This document shows positions 22,347 through 31,332 of a stretch of 33,132 bases of DNA, piece by piece (positions within the stretch are counted from its first letter, which is position 1; each line of letters begins with the position of its first letter). The position numbers and the translations under genes were made by a program. Below the pieces are notes generated by a model, which was given only the letters and a program-made list of their open reading frames with translations, made no database searches and was not told the origin of the DNA. Source of the stretch: Chloroflexota bacterium (GTDB lineage Bacteria > Chloroflexota > Dehalococcoidia > JACPQF01); NCBI GenBank assembly GCA_016190625.1, contig JACPQF010000010.1, positions 1 to 33,132 of the forward strand, written 5' to 3'.

Positions 22347-23499
22347 AGGATCAGTTATCAAACGTGGCGACGCATGGCGAGTAATCGTCGAATTGCCGCC
22401 GGACCCGGCCACAGGGAAACGCCGTCAGAGGTTCGAGACGTTCAGCGGGTCGAAGCGGGAGGCGGAGAAGCGGCTAACAGAACTGCTCGGCCTTGTGGAC
22501 GGCCAGCAACTCGGCGCCAGCCCGAAAATGACGCTCGCTGCCTACCTCGAACGATGGTTACAAGATCACGCCAAAGCGAAGGCCCCCAAGACGTACGAAA
22601 GCTATAACTCCCTCTTGCGCGCCTATGTCGTGCCCCACCTCGGCAACGTTCCGCTCGGCAAGCTCACGACTTCGCATCTTGTGCGGCTTTTCACCATCTT
22701 GCGGGAAGCGCGCAGGAAGGACAAGCAAGAAGGCGCATTGTCGCCCGCAACCGTCGCCATCGTCCACCGCACCTTACGCGCCGCCTTGAATTCCGCCGTC
22801 AAGTGGCAACTTCTCGCCCGTAGCCCGATGCAAGGTGTTGCTGCTCCTTCCGTCCCCAAGAAGGAAATGCGGACGTTCACGGTCCAGCAAGCCCAAGCCT
22901 TCCTTGGCGCATCATGCGACGAAGGCTTGAAGTGGGAAACCTTCTTCAACGTCTGGCTTACAACGGGTGCCCGACCGGGCGAATTACGCGCCCTGCGATG
23001 GATAGACACGAACCTCGAAAGCGGGATAATGAGCATTCAACAGACAGGTCAACGGATCGAGAAAGTTGGCCGCGTCATAGGTCAACCCAAGACCGCCGGT
23101 AGTCGGCGCCCTATCGCCCTCAGCCCTGACGTTGTGGTATTGCTCCTAAGGCACAAGGTTGGCCAGAACGAAATGCGCCTACGGACCGGCCCACTCTGGC
23201 AAGACAATAACCTCGTTTTTCCGTCCGACTTAGGTACGATGCTGGAGTCCAAACAAATCCATCAAGCCTTTACCCGCATCTGCGAACGCGCCAACGTGCC
23301 CCGCATCCGTCCCTATGACTTGCGCCATTCTTGCGCCAGCCTACTTCTTGCCGCCGGGATTCACCCCAAGATCGTCGCCGAGCGCCTAGGCCATTCGAGC
23401 GTTACTTTGACACTCAATACCTACTCTCACGTCCTGCCCGGCTTGCAACAGGACGCCGCGAACACGCTCCAAAGCCTCTTGCGAAGGAAGACCAGTTGA
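22339..23499 (+). CDS. int: Tyrosine recombinase (integrase)
   Basis: A 386-aa tyrosine recombinase with an N-terminal arm-binding domain (RGSVIKRGDAWRVIVELPPD), a core-binding domain (about 60-170) and a catalytic domain. Active-site residues are Arg212 (TGARPGELR), the box YDLRHS with Arg329, His352 (LGHSS) and the nucleophile Tyr362 (NTYSHV). The box II histidine is Tyr in this protein (YDLR rather than HDLR), a known variation. ATG 22339 has GGAGGA 8 nt upstream; the longer frame from 22279 lies inside the previous gene. It sits beside the intact tRNA-Lys, as expected for an integrase using that site. Confidence 0.94.
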   Translation: MARGSVIKRGDAWRVIVELPPDPATGKRRQRFETFSGSKREAEKRLTELLGLVDGQQLGASPKMTLAAYLERWLQDHAKAKAPKTYESYNSLLRAYVVPHLGNVPLGKLTTSHLVRLFTILREARRKDKQEGALSPATVAIVHRTLRAALNSAVKWQLLARSPMQGVAAPSVPKKEMRTFTVQQAQAFLGASCDEGLKWETFFNVWLTTGARPGELRALRWIDTNLESGIMSIQQTGQRIEKVGRVIGQPKTAGSRRPIALSPDVVVLLLRHKVGQNEMRLRTGPLWQDNNLVFPSDLGTMLESKQIHQAFTRICERANVPRIRPYDLRHSCASLLLAAGIHPKIVAERLGHSSVTLTLNTYSHVLPGLQQDAANTLQSLLRRKTS

Positions 23500-23522
23500 A
23501 TTCCGTTGCCAATCCGTTGCCA
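23499..23522. repeat. Candidate integrase arm site, right end
   Basis: AATTCCGTTGCCA followed by CCGTTGCCA, overlapping the integrase stop. It matches 16032-16055 at 22 of 24 positions in the same orientation, about 100 nt inside the attachment site. Confidence 0.6.
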
Positions 23523-23592
23523 GGGGCCATCTCGGAAAATGCCGGTGGGGAGAAACCATCAAAAATAGGCCAGAAATGGGGCCAAAACAATG

Positions 23593-23614
23593 AAAAAGGC
23601 CCCGTTTTGGGGCC
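23593..23614 (-). terminator. Rho-independent terminator of tRNA-Lys
   Basis: On the minus strand GGCCCC-AAAAC-GGGGCC is followed by TTTTT (23597-23593). It lies 8 nt past the tRNA 3' end. By the integration model it was brought in by the element. Confidence 0.8.
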
Positions 23615-23620
23615 TAAGTG

Positions 23621-23664
23621 GGTGAGCCGTCCGGGACTCGAACCCGGGACACCCTGATTAAAAG
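23621..23664 (-). repeat. Attachment site within the intact tRNA-Lys
   Basis: Partner of 15858-15901 (40 of 44 identical). It covers the 3' half of the functional tRNA, which by the usual tRNA-integration scheme is supplied by the element. Confidence 0.88.
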
Positions 23665-23695
23665 TCAGGTGCTCTGCCTGCTGAGCTAACGGCCC
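23623..23695 (-). tRNA. tRNA-Lys (anticodon UUU)
   Basis: A 73-nt cloverleaf. The acceptor stem GGGCCGT pairs with ACGGCTC (one G-U), with discriminator A. The anticodon stem CCTGA/TCAGG holds loop CTTTTAA, giving anticodon TTT (Lys). The T-arm is CCGGG-TTCGAGT-CCCGG. The 3' CCA is not encoded. It is preceded by a consensus promoter and followed by a terminator. Confidence 0.95.
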
Positions 23696-23771
23696 TCGTT
23701 GCAGCTTGGTGGAGAGGAGGCGGACACAGGGGATTCAAGGCCTCCGGAGTTGCTGTCCACGCTCAATCACA

Positions 23772-23801
23772 ATTATAATCGACACCTCTCCAGCCTGTCA
23801 A
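23772..23801 (-). promoter_or_regulatory. Consensus promoter of tRNA-Lys
   Basis: Minus strand: perfect TTGACA (23801-23796), an 18-nt spacer and perfect TATAAT (23777-23772), about 77 nt before the tRNA 5' end. Confidence 0.75.
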
Positions 23802-23863
23802 CCAGCTCTCTCGCCTGCTAAGGCCGGACCCACCAAGCAAATGATCGAATGAGGATAGCCATG

Positions 23864-24109
23864 TTAGACGGTCACCGCTACTCTCGGTTCGGGGAAGGTC
23901 TGAGCTTCCTCTCTCGGTTCCTCTGGCATCACTTCCCCGTCTTCGATGAGTTCTTCCACTACCATTTGGACAACCTCTCGAATATGCTTCAGGGCTTCGT
24001 CTCGGGAATGGCCCCAGGTAGCGCCTCCCTTATCCTCGAGAATCGGGCAGTACACGACCCAGCGGTCGTCGTCTGGCTCCACCACTACCCGAAAAACGTA
24101 GGTCTTCAT
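23864..24109 (-). CDS. HicB-like antitoxin-type protein, apparently orphan
   Basis: An 81-aa protein with the HicB fold pattern: YVFRVVVEPDDDRWVVYCPI followed by LEDKGGATWGHSRDEALKHI and a helix IREVVQMVVEELIEDG. HicB proteins neutralise the HicA RNase, but here there is no C-terminal DNA-binding domain and no hicA gene next to it; many such solo HicB-like proteins exist. GGGAG lies about 11 nt before ATG 24109. It starts 37 nt after the galE stop, so the two may be co-transcribed. Confidence 0.75.
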   Translation of the reverse strand: MKTYVFRVVVEPDDDRWVVYCPILEDKGGATWGHSRDEALKHIREVVQMVVEELIEDGEVMPEEPREEAQTFPEPRVAVTV

Positions 24110-24146
24110 AAAGTAACTGCTCCCTCTAAAGCGAGCCCAGCCCTCC

Positions 24147-25124
24147 TCACTTACAATAGCCGTTAGGATGGGACCTGTGCCATTCCCAGGCGGTTTGCAC
24201 GATGTCGCGCAATTTGGGGTACTTAGGCGCCCAGCCTAGCTCGCTGCGGATGCGCTCGGAGCTGGCGATGAGGACGGCGGGATCGCCGGGCCGGCGCGGC
24301 CCGATGACGGCCGGAATGGGATGTCCCGTGACCTCGCGGGCCGTCTGGACCACCTGGAGCACGCTGAACCCGTTGCCGTTCCCCAGGTTGTAGACCCGGC
24401 TGCCCCGGTCCAGATCTCCAAGGGCGAGGATATGGGCCTGGGCCAGGTCGGCCACGTGTATGTAGTCGCGCACGCAGGTACCATCCGCCGTGGGGTAGTC
24501 GCCGCCGAACACCTGCACCTTTTCCCGCTGGCCCAAAGCCACCTGCAACACTATGGGGATCAGATGCGACTCGGGAAGATGATCCTCCCCGCGGTGGGAA
24601 GTGGCGCCGGCGGCGTTGAAGTAGCGCAGAGCAGCGTAGCGCAGCCCCTCCAGCCTGTCAAACCAGGATAGAATTCGCTCGAGAATATACTTGCTCTCGC
24701 CATACGGGCTCCCCGGCACGATGCGCTCGGCCTCGTCGATGGGCATCCTTTCGGGCTGGTCGAAGAGGTTGGCGGTCGACGAGAGGATGAAGCGCTTGAC
24801 GCCGTGGCCGATGGCCGCTCGCAAGAGGTTGAGGCCGTTGGTGACGTTGTCGCCAACATACTTGAGGGGGAATTGCACCGATTCGCCGACCAGAGTATTC
24901 GAGGCGAAATGCATCACCGCCTCCACGCTGTGCTCCTCGAACACGCGATCGATGGCTGCGAAATCGGCCAGGTCGCCCCGGACGAAGGCTGCCCGGGGAT
25001 GGACGGCCTCCATATGTCCCTGACTGAGGTTATCGAAAACGACCACCTCTTCGCCCGACTGGATCAAATGCTCGGAAACCACCGAGCCTATATAACCGGC
25101 GCCGCCAGTCACCAGAATCTTCAT
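24147..25124 (-). CDS. galE: UDP-glucose 4-epimerase (GalE-type SDR)
   Basis: A 325-aa extended short-chain dehydrogenase. The NAD-binding motif GGAGYIGS is at the N-terminus, followed by FDNLSQGH, the catalytic SST(A) and YGESK (Tyr-x-x-x-Lys), then RYFNAAGA and [11 protein letters not shown]. It interconverts UDP-glucose and UDP-galactose for surface sugars. SSTANLFD replaces the more common SSTAAVYG after the catalytic Ser. ATG 25124 is chosen by homology and a nearby GGAG; the open frame extends to 25253 without family resemblance. It is divergent from the YfhO-type gene, which may also serve the cell surface. Confidence 0.92.
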   Translation of the reverse strand: MKILVTGGAGYIGSVVSEHLIQSGEEVVVFDNLSQGHMEAVHPRAAFVRGDLADFAAIDRVFEEHSVEAVMHFASNTLVGESVQFPLKYVGDNVTNGLNLLRAAIGHGVKRFILSSTANLFDQPERMPIDEAERIVPGSPYGESKYILERILSWFDRLEGLRYAALRYFNAAGATSHRGEDHLPESHLIPIVLQVALGQREKVQVFGGDYPTADGTCVRDYIHVADLAQAHILALGDLDRGSRVYNLGNGNGFSVLQVVQTAREVTGHPIPAVIGPRRPGDPAVLIASSERIRSELGWAPKYPKLRDIVQTAWEWHRSHPNGYCK

Positions 25125-25261
25125 ACTGCTCCGCCCCCCATTGCCTCTCGATCCATTATTGGCGCATTTCCGGCGTTTGTCAAGGAAGCTGGCATCTCGG
25201 CCGCGTGGGAAACCCCCTTGACCGCGCCGCAGAAAGAAGCTAAACTCGGCCACGATGAGAA

Positions 25262-28200
25262 ATGAAGTTTCGACGCCGCGACGAAATCAGACAGATTAGA
25301 AACGAGCACGGGAAAGTTTTTCGCACCCTAAGGGATGTGGCGGGGGATGCTTTCTGCTTTGCTGTGATGCTCGGCGCCGACTTCCTGTTTTTCTATAAGG
25401 CCATCCTTTACGGGGAGATCTTTTTCGAGCGGGATACCCGTGTCTTCTATTACCCGATGATGGCGAGCTTCAGCGCCGACATCCGCAACTGGCATCTTCC
25501 TCTCTGGACTCCCGACATTTTCGCCGGCTTCCCGATCTTCGCCGACGGCGAGGCGGGTCTATTCTACCCGCCGGTAATGGCCCTCTTCTACTTCCTGACG
25601 CCAAAGCAAGCGTTTATCTGGACGACGGTCGCGCACTTCTTCATGGCCGGGCTCTTCACCTTCGCCTTTCTCCGCTCCCTCCGGTTGGCTCGATTCGCCT
25701 CCCTCGTCGGCGGAATCGTCTTCATGTTCGGCGGCTTCAGCGTTGCCCAGCTCCATCATGTGAACATCAGCAACGGTATGGTCTGGCTTCCGCTCGTTCT
25801 CTACTTCGTGGAGCGAGCGCTGCAGAGCCCCGGTCCGAGAAGGCACGTGAACCTGTTGCTGGCAGGCGGAGCGCTTGGCATGCAAGCCCTCACCCTACAC
25901 GTCAACGTGGTCCTCATGAGTCTGCCGGTGATCCTTGCGTACATCGCCTACCGCATCGTCTTTAGGGGACAGGGGACAGGGGTCAGGGGTCAGGGGATAT
26001 GGGACGGGAGGCTGAGTACTGAGCGCGGGCATCACGGGGTGGGGGGACTGCCCCCTGACCCCCGGCCCCTGTCCCCCATACCGGCCCCTGTCCCCTACCG
26101 CTGGTACGATGGAACGGTTGATTTCGCGAGGCGCTTGGCCATTGCCGGAAGGGTCGTGTTGGGCCGGCTCGCTCTGCTTGTTTGGGCCCTATCTGTCGTT
26201 CCTCTAGTTGGTCTTTCCCTTGGCGCTGTAAAGCTGCTGCCCCTATACGAGTTGGGCACCTTTTCCCAGCGCGCTGGCGGTGTGTCGTCGGCGGTTGCGG
26301 CCTCCCAGTCGCTACCGGTTTACAACTTCGCCACGTTGATCTTCCCTTATTTCTTCCGCGATGCCTCTAACATCGGCTGGGGGCTCTGGTCGTCGTGGGA
26401 GACGAGAATCTATGTCGGCATTCTGCCTCTCATGCTGGCCCTCACGGCCATCATTCTGGTCAGGTCGCGCCTCGTGCTTTTCTTTGCCTTGGCGGCGGCC
26501 GGCGCCGTCCTCGTCGGCCTCGGCGACTCCTCTCCCATCAACCTCTACGGGTTCGTCTCCTCGCTGCCCGGCTACAACCTCATACGCGCTCCGGGCAGAT
26601 ACAGCTTTATCTGGACCTTTTCGGTCGCGGTGCTGGCGGCCCACGGCGCAAATTGGCTCCACAATCCGACGATGGGCCGATCTCACCGACGCTTCTTGAG
26701 GGACAAATGGAGACCAGTTAAACTCCTAGGGCTCTTCCGACCAGCACTGGCGCTCGTCCTTTTTGCTCTCTTCGCCGCCGCCGCTATCGAGCTCCCGTTG
26801 GCCCTGCAGCGTGCGTCAGAATTCGTCGCCGGCCATAGACGGGAGGTGCTCGACCTTGTCCAGCAGCACTATCTATCCCTACCTCGCATGCCCCGAATGC
26901 CAGAATACGCCCTCACGCCCGGTCGAGTTTATGATGCCTTAGTCTATTCTCTCAGCTTCGACAGTCCGAGCACAAGATACGGGCTTATCATGGTCGCCGC
27001 CTCGGCGGCCATGATAATCGTGGGTTACATGCTGCGAAGGGCCAGGTGGCTTTGGCAGACGGCCGCCGTCATCCTCGTCGCCGGCAATCTGATCATCGTC
27101 GGCTGGCAATTCCATCCGACCATCCAAATCGACCAACTGTCCAGCGTTTCCCCGGCCGCCGACTTCTTGCAGAAACAGCGCGGGCTCCATCGGGTGTATG
27201 GCAGGGCCGGAACATCGACCGAGCCAAACCTTCTCTTGCCCGCCGGCATAGAGGAGGCCGATGGTTACAGTTCCCTCCCTTACGATAGGCTAGCTCAGTA
27301 TGTTGCCAAGATGGACCTCGTCGACAACCAGTTGATGGACCTCCTCAACATCCGCTACATTGTTTCCCGAAATCGTTACACTCCCCAGCCATCTTACGAG
27401 TACGTTATCTTCCACCCCGACCGGCCAATCCTGGCCAGCAAATGGGGAAATCCAGCATCCAAGGTGTCTTACGGCTTTCCTACCGCCAGATACGACCGTG
27501 TTCGCGTCTTGTCGCATCTGCGGTCCGCCGACCAGGTGCCGCAGGGCACGCCCGTGGCCGAGATCAGCCTGTTCGACGAGAACGGTGGCCGGGTGACGGC
27601 CAACCTTCTGGCCGGCGTTCATACGGCTGAATGGGCTTATGATCGGCCGGACGTCAAGGCCGTGGTGAAGCACAGCAAACCCCCAAGAGTTGCCTTCGAC
27701 TGGCCCGAGGCAGGCGCCGCCAATCATCTCTACTACGCCGAGCTTCGCTTCGACCGGCCGGTGGCTGCCCGGCGAGTCGAGGTCTCCTCCTTGTCCCCCA
27801 GCATCGACCTGCAGCTGTTCGGTCTTACCCTCGTCGATTCTGCTACGGGCAAGGCCCAGGTGGCGACGAGAAACGAAAACGAGCGCTTCAAGGTCGTCTA
27901 TCGGGACGCCCAGGTGGTCGTCCGCGAGAACCTGCGTGTCCTGCCGCGCGCCTTTCTGGTACCGGAGGTACGGGTTATCGATCAGCCGAAGAGGATAGTC
28001 GACGCGATGTCCACGGAGCCTTTTGACGCTAGGAAGACAGTAATCGTGGAGGAGCGGGATCCTATCGTCGAGTCGTTCCAAAAGATGGGTCGCGAAGGAA
28101 CCACGTCAGCCGGCGAGGGGGCCGTCAGGATAGAAAGCTACAAGCCCGAGCAGGTTCGCCTATCGGCGGACACGGAGGCCGACGCCTTCCTGGTTTTGAG

Positions 28201-28519
28201 TGATAGCTTTTATCCTGGCTGGCATGCCACGGTGGATGGAAAGGAGACCAAGATCTACCGGGCTAACTACCTATTCAGGGCCATCATGGTTCCTCAGGGA
28301 AAGCACGACATACTGTTCTACTTCGCCCCGGCGTCCTTCCAGCGGGGATTCCTCATCACTCTTACGACGGCCCTGCTGGTCCTCGCGGCCTGGAGCGGCC
28401 TCAAGCTCGCCCGGCTGATCCCGATTGGGAAACTGGCATGCTCCGGGCTGTATCGTCTCGGCGTCAAACTACGGTCTCGCCTCAAGCCCAAGCCACAGGA
28501 TTCGCCCACAGCCGGTTAG
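25262..28519 (+). CDS. YfhO-family polytopic membrane protein
   Basis: A 1085-aa protein of the bacterial YfhO family. About a dozen hydrophobic segments lie in the first ~620 residues (e.g. [20 protein letters not shown] and [20 protein letters not shown]). Early motifs are [12 protein letters not shown] and [16 protein letters not shown] large C-terminal outside domain follows, ending in the family signature [20 protein letters not shown] and a final membrane helix. YfhO proteins resemble GT-C glycosyltransferases and in Gram-positives act in glycosylation of surface polymers. About 45 residues near 235-280 come from an inserted repeat (25963-26097). Confidence 0.85.
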   Translation: MKFRRRDEIRQIRNEHGKVFRTLRDVAGDAFCFAVMLGADFLFFYKAILYGEIFFERDTRVFYYPMMASFSADIRNWHLPLWTPDIFAGFPIFADGEAGLFYPPVMALFYFLTPKQAFIWTTVAHFFMAGLFTFAFLRSLRLARFASLVGGIVFMFGGFSVAQLHHVNISNGMVWLPLVLYFVERALQSPGPRRHVNLLLAGGALGMQALTLHVNVVLMSLPVILAYIAYRIVFRGQGTGVRGQGIWDGRLSTERGHHGVGGLPPDPRPLSPIPAPVPYRWYDGTVDFARRLAIAGRVVLGRLALLVWALSVVPLVGLSLGAVKLLPLYELGTFSQRAGGVSSAVAASQSLPVYNFATLIFPYFFRDASNIGWGLWSSWETRIYVGILPLMLALTAIILVRSRLVLFFALAAAGAVLVGLGDSSPINLYGFVSSLPGYNLIRAPGRYSFIWTFSVAVLAAHGANWLHNPTMGRSHRRFLRDKWRPVKLLGLFRPALALVLFALFAAAAIELPLALQRASEFVAGHRREVLDLVQQHYLSLPRMPRMPEYALTPGRVYDALVYSLSFDSPSTRYGLIMVAASAAMIIVGYMLRRARWLWQTAAVILVAGNLIIVGWQFHPTIQIDQLSSVSPAADFLQKQRGLHRVYGRAGTSTEPNLLLPAGIEEADGYSSLPYDRLAQYVAKMDLVDNQLMDLLNIRYIVSRNRYTPQPSYEYVIFHPDRPILASKWGNPASKVSYGFPTARYDRVRVLSHLRSADQVPQGTPVAEISLFDENGGRVTANLLAGVHTAEWAYDRPDVKAVVKHSKPPRVAFDWPEAGAANHLYYAELRFDRPVAARRVEVSSLSPSIDLQLFGLTLVDSATGKAQVATRNENERFKVVYRDAQVVVRENLRVLPRAFLVPEVRVIDQPKRIVDAMSTEPFDARKTVIVEERDPIVESFQKMGREGTTSAGEGAVRIESYKPEQVRLSADTEADAFLVLSDSFYPGWHATVDGKETKIYRANYLFRAIMVPQGKHDILFYFAPASFQRGFLITLTTALLVLAAWSGLKLARLIPIGKLACSGLYRLGVKLRSRLKPKPQDSPTAG
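25963..26097 (+). repeat. In-frame inverted repeat of GGGGACA/GGGGTCA units within the YfhO-type gene
   Basis: Units of GGGGACA and GGGGTCA (25965-25996) are answered by CCCCTGACCCCC and two CCCCTGTCCCC units (26051-26096), making a ~135-bp inverted repeat. It stays open in frame and reads as Gly/Arg/Pro-rich sequence ([12 protein letters not shown] ... [11 protein letters not shown]) between membrane segments. Confidence 0.8.
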
Positions 28520-28762
28520 GGTCGGAGCCCGCTGTCACCCGGAAGGGTGCGGAGCCCTCGTCCATCGTGTGGATGAGCCGGCGCCCGGCTTACCATCCGG
28601 CTACACCTACTGTGTTAGCCAGGTTATGTCATTCACCCCTTGTCCTTCTCGGAAGGACTTTGCCCCTGCACGATCGACGGCAGATCGCCTGCGTAAAGAA
28701 GTCCACCGCCTAACTCCTGTCAACAAGCGCCTGAATCTGCAATGCCATCATTGGGCTGTAGC

Positions 28763-28834
28763 TGTAGGGGCAAAGCGCTCGCAGAGCCAGCTTGGAATGC
28801 CCACCCTAGCTCCTTTGCGAGTGCTTTGCCCCAG
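28763..28834. repeat. Miniature inverted-repeat element 1 (GTAGGGGC family)
   Basis: Left arm GTAGGGGCAAAGCGCTCGCA (28764-28783) pairs with right arm TTGCGAGTGCTTTGCCCCAG (28815-28834), around an unrelated ~31-nt centre. Confidence 0.75.
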
Positions 28835-28930
28835 CCCCGCTTGTAGGAACCACCTCGACTACCTAGCTGACCCTTACGTTCGCCTCAATCGCGGGACTAT
28901 GTCATCTGGCTATCCTCGATTGGTGCGGTG

Positions 28931-29004
28931 GCGCAAGGGCAAAGCACTCGCAAACATTGTGGGTCCTGTTAGTCAGACCTGACGTGCGAGCGCTTTGCCC
29001 CTAC
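28931..29004. repeat. Miniature inverted-repeat element 2 (GTAGGGGC family)
   Basis: Left arm with AAGGGCAAAGCACTCGCA pairs with right arm TGCGAGCGCTTTGCCCCTAC (28985-29004). Same length as elements 3 and 4, with a different centre. Confidence 0.75.
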
Positions 29005-29075
29005 ATGCACCACAGCAGCGAATGCGCTGCTCCTAGCCGCTGTAGCGAACACCGGCCACTCAATGGCTGGCTAAC

Positions 29076-30734
29076 TCAACAGTTGCGGTCCGGGGAGCCG
29101 GAGCGCATCGCCGGCTCGTATCGCCGGTAACCATTGCGCCCTTGCTCCTTGGTTCGATACATAGCGACATCGGCGTTCTTCAGCAACGTCGCAGCGTCCT
29201 CGCCGTCGTCGGGGAAGACGGCGATCCCGATGCTGGCGGTAACCAGCAGCTCGCGGCCATCGAGGACGAATGGCCGCCGCAGCGCGCTGAGAATCCTCTC
29301 CACCACCTCCGCCGCCTGTTCAGGCTTTGCCAGTCCGAGGAATAACATCATGAACTCGTCACCCCCCATGCGAGCCACGGTGTCGCTGCTTCGCAGCAGG
29401 CAGGTCAGCCTATCGGCGGCATCTTTGAGCACCCGATCCCCCACGTCGTGGCCCAGCGTATCGTTGATACGCTTGAACTCGTCCAGATCGAGTATAGAAA
29501 CAGCCAGCTTCTGCCTATAGCGGCGCGCCTGAGCCAGCGCTACGCCTATGCGATCGTTGAACAGCGCCCGGTTGGGCAATCCCGTCAGCGGATCACGATA
29601 GGCGAGCTGTCTAATGATTTCTTCCGACTGCTTGCGCTCGGTGATGTCGGTGAGAAAGGCGACGGCTGCTGGACCGTCCGGCAGCACGATGTGGGCGACA
29701 ACCACGTGAACCGGGAACTGTGAACCGTCGCGCCGCTGGCCAACGGACTCGTACTCGCTCGTCAGAAAGCCTTCCGGCTCCCGCGCCTTGATTCTCTCGG
29801 CGACGCGTTTCCTCTCGGCTGGGGCAAAGAAATCCGCCACCGCTTGGCCGTGAGCTTCTGTGAGACCTTCATAGCCGAACATCTTCTGACAAGTGGGATT
29901 GGCGTACAGCAGAACAGACTGGCGGGTGATGGCAATGCCCATGGGCGACTTCTCGAAGAGGAGGCGAAATCGCTTCTCGCTTTGCTCGAGCGCTTTCTCC
30001 GCCCGCTTGCGATCGGTGACGTCCATAAAGTTCCCCAGAGTCGCCCGCTTCCCCCCGTATTCGATGGGGGCGACGGTCTCCATGATCCACCTGACCTCAC
30101 CGCTCTTGTGAACGATCCGGTACTCGTAAGGCGGCGGATTATCCCCTTTCAGCATCCTGACGGCGCATTCTCTAACAAGGCTCCTGTCCTCAGGCACCAC
30201 TAGCTCCAGAGGGTCCGCGCCAAGTAGCTCGTTTTCATCGTAACCCGTAAACCTCTGGAACTGCTCGCTGACGAACTGAAACCTGCCTTTATGCACTATG
30301 TAGCTACCCAAAGGCGTGCTGCCCACCATGGACCGGAACAAGCCTTCGGCCTGCTTCCGGTCGGTGTAGTCGATGCCGCAACCGATAACGCTCATCAGCG
30401 CTCCGTCCGCCTGATGCTCGTTGAAAGAGGTCCATACCAGGGTCCTGAGGGAGCCGTCTTTGGCCGTGAGGGTCGTTTCCTGATTCGTTACGTCGCCGAA
30501 GCGCGAGCGCGTGTAGACGTCGATCTCGTCCCGGCGCTCCGCCGGGTAAAGGACATCCCACCAGTTCTGGCCCTCGAGCTCTGCGGGCCAGTAGCCCGTG
30601 ATGGCCGTCACGGCGTCGTTGACGAAGAGCGTCGTGCCGTCAGGAGCCAGCTCACAGACGATCGCCGGTATGAGCTTGACGAGGTCACGATATCTGCCCT
30701 CCGCATCCCCGAGGGTCGCCCTCTCTCTGTTCAT
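29076..30734 (-). CDS. PAS-PAS-PAS-GGDEF diguanylate cyclase
   Basis: A 552-aa cytoplasmic signalling protein. Three PAS domains cover about residues 12-125, 130-250 and 255-375 (each with a PAC end such as YGGKRATLGNFMDVTDRKRA). A GGDEF domain covers ~385-545. The active site MGGDEF is intact, and the inhibitory RxxD site sits at the usual five-residue distance (RSSDTVARMGGDEF). It should make cyclic di-GMP. No EAL domain or membrane segment is present. ATG 30734 starts just before the first PAS. Neighbours on both sides are repeat-rich non-coding DNA, so it is probably transcribed alone. Confidence 0.93.
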   Translation of the reverse strand: MNRERATLGDAEGRYRDLVKLIPAIVCELAPDGTTLFVNDAVTAITGYWPAELEGQNWWDVLYPAERRDEIDVYTRSRFGDVTNQETTLTAKDGSLRTLVWTSFNEHQADGALMSVIGCGIDYTDRKQAEGLFRSMVGSTPLGSYIVHKGRFQFVSEQFQRFTGYDENELLGADPLELVVPEDRSLVRECAVRMLKGDNPPPYEYRIVHKSGEVRWIMETVAPIEYGGKRATLGNFMDVTDRKRAEKALEQSEKRFRLLFEKSPMGIAITRQSVLLYANPTCQKMFGYEGLTEAHGQAVADFFAPAERKRVAERIKAREPEGFLTSEYESVGQRRDGSQFPVHVVVAHIVLPDGPAAVAFLTDITERKQSEEIIRQLAYRDPLTGLPNRALFNDRIGVALAQARRYRQKLAVSILDLDEFKRINDTLGHDVGDRVLKDAADRLTCLLRSSDTVARMGGDEFMMLFLGLAKPEQAAEVVERILSALRRPFVLDGRELLVTASIGIAVFPDDGEDAATLLKNADVAMYRTKEQGRNGYRRYEPAMRSGSPDRNC

Positions 30735-30860
30735 CTCCGACCTGCTTTCTACGAACCTGCGCCGGCACGAGAGGCGGCGAGGTCACGACAAGAACTGGCC
30801 ACAGTAAATAACAGGAATTAAGCGGTAGCCCACACGGTGAGAGCGGCCTATCCGTCGTCC

Positions 30861-30934
30861 GTAGGGGCGAAGCATTGGCGTTTGGACCTTGGACTAACCC
30901 TTCACCCCTCTTCGCCAGTGCTTCGCCCGCCCCG
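30861..30934. repeat. Miniature inverted-repeat element 3 (GTAGGGGC family)
   Basis: Left arm GTAGGGGCGAAGCATTGGCG (30861-30880); the right arm contains CGCCAGTGCTTCGCCCG. The arm change to TTGGCG/CGCCAG relative to element 4 keeps base pairing. Confidence 0.7.
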
Positions 30935-30990
30935 CGCCTGTTCTTCCACGAAGCCTGTTTAACGCGAACAGCCTTGACGCAGCAACAAAC

Positions 30991-31064
30991 CGGGCGGGAG
31001 AAGCATTCGCAAAGTTTATTGACAGCTCAGAAGTAGCTGGTTCTGCGAATGCTTCGCCCCTACG
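30991..31064. repeat. Miniature inverted-repeat element 4 (GTAGGGGC family)
   Basis: Left arm GGGCGGGAGAAGCATTCGCA pairs with right arm TGCGAATGCTTCGCCCCTAC (31044-31063), and the centre is unrelated to the other copies. Confidence 0.75.
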
Positions 31065-31332
31065 CGAATGCGGCAAATTGCCTTCTGCGCCACAGCACCG
31101 CGTAACTCCTGTAAATAATAGACCCTTCGCATCGACTGGTCAAGCCCCTGATGTCCCACGAAGAGACGATCTAGTACAATGGTACTTCCCATTTAGGACC
31201 AATTGGCTAGTCGCAAAAGGCTATATCTGTGCTAGAATCAGACCATCCTAGCGGGGAGAGGGGAGGCGGTCGGAAACAAGAAGTAACGGGGGCTTAGACC
31301 AGCTAGGCAAGAGGAGGGTGGGAGCAACGGCA

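Larger units (their letters stand above)
15858..23664. mobile_element. Integrated mobile element in tRNA-Lys (satellite-like)
   Basis: About 7.8 kb bounded by 44-bp direct repeats derived from tRNA-Lys. The intact tRNA and the tyrosine integrase lie at the high-coordinate end. Gene content is integrase, a helix-turn-helix-type protein, AlpA/Xis-like HTH, primase-helicase, two zinc-ribbon proteins, an HExxH protein, coiled-coil and zinc-finger proteins and a second Xis-like HTH. The integrase and its neighbour run on the plus strand, the rest on the minus strand. No capsid, portal, tail, relaxase or type IV secretion genes are present. This layout resembles phage-inducible satellites, but an integrative plasmid-like element cannot be excluded. 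Confidence 0.85.
28520..29075. other. Non-coding region with repeats
   Basis: The 556 nt between the YfhO-type gene and the diguanylate cyclase hold two ~74-bp inverted-repeat elements and one imperfect GTCCTTCT/GGAAGGAC hairpin (28642-28658). No gene, promoter or T-run terminator was recognised. Confidence 0.6.
30735..31332. other. Non-coding region with repeats
   Basis: About 600 nt holding inverted-repeat elements 3 and 4. The final 270 nt before the next gene are non-coding and show no promoter I would defend; TAGAAT near 31235 lacks a well-placed -35. Confidence 0.5.

Noticed and set aside
25963-26097. Frameshifted or broken YfhO-type gene
   Set aside because: The insertion keeps the frame, and the C-terminal family signature is intact in the same frame.
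28763-31064. CRISPR array
   Set aside because: The repeats are inverted pairs with large irregular distances, not evenly spaced direct repeats, and no cas gene is present.
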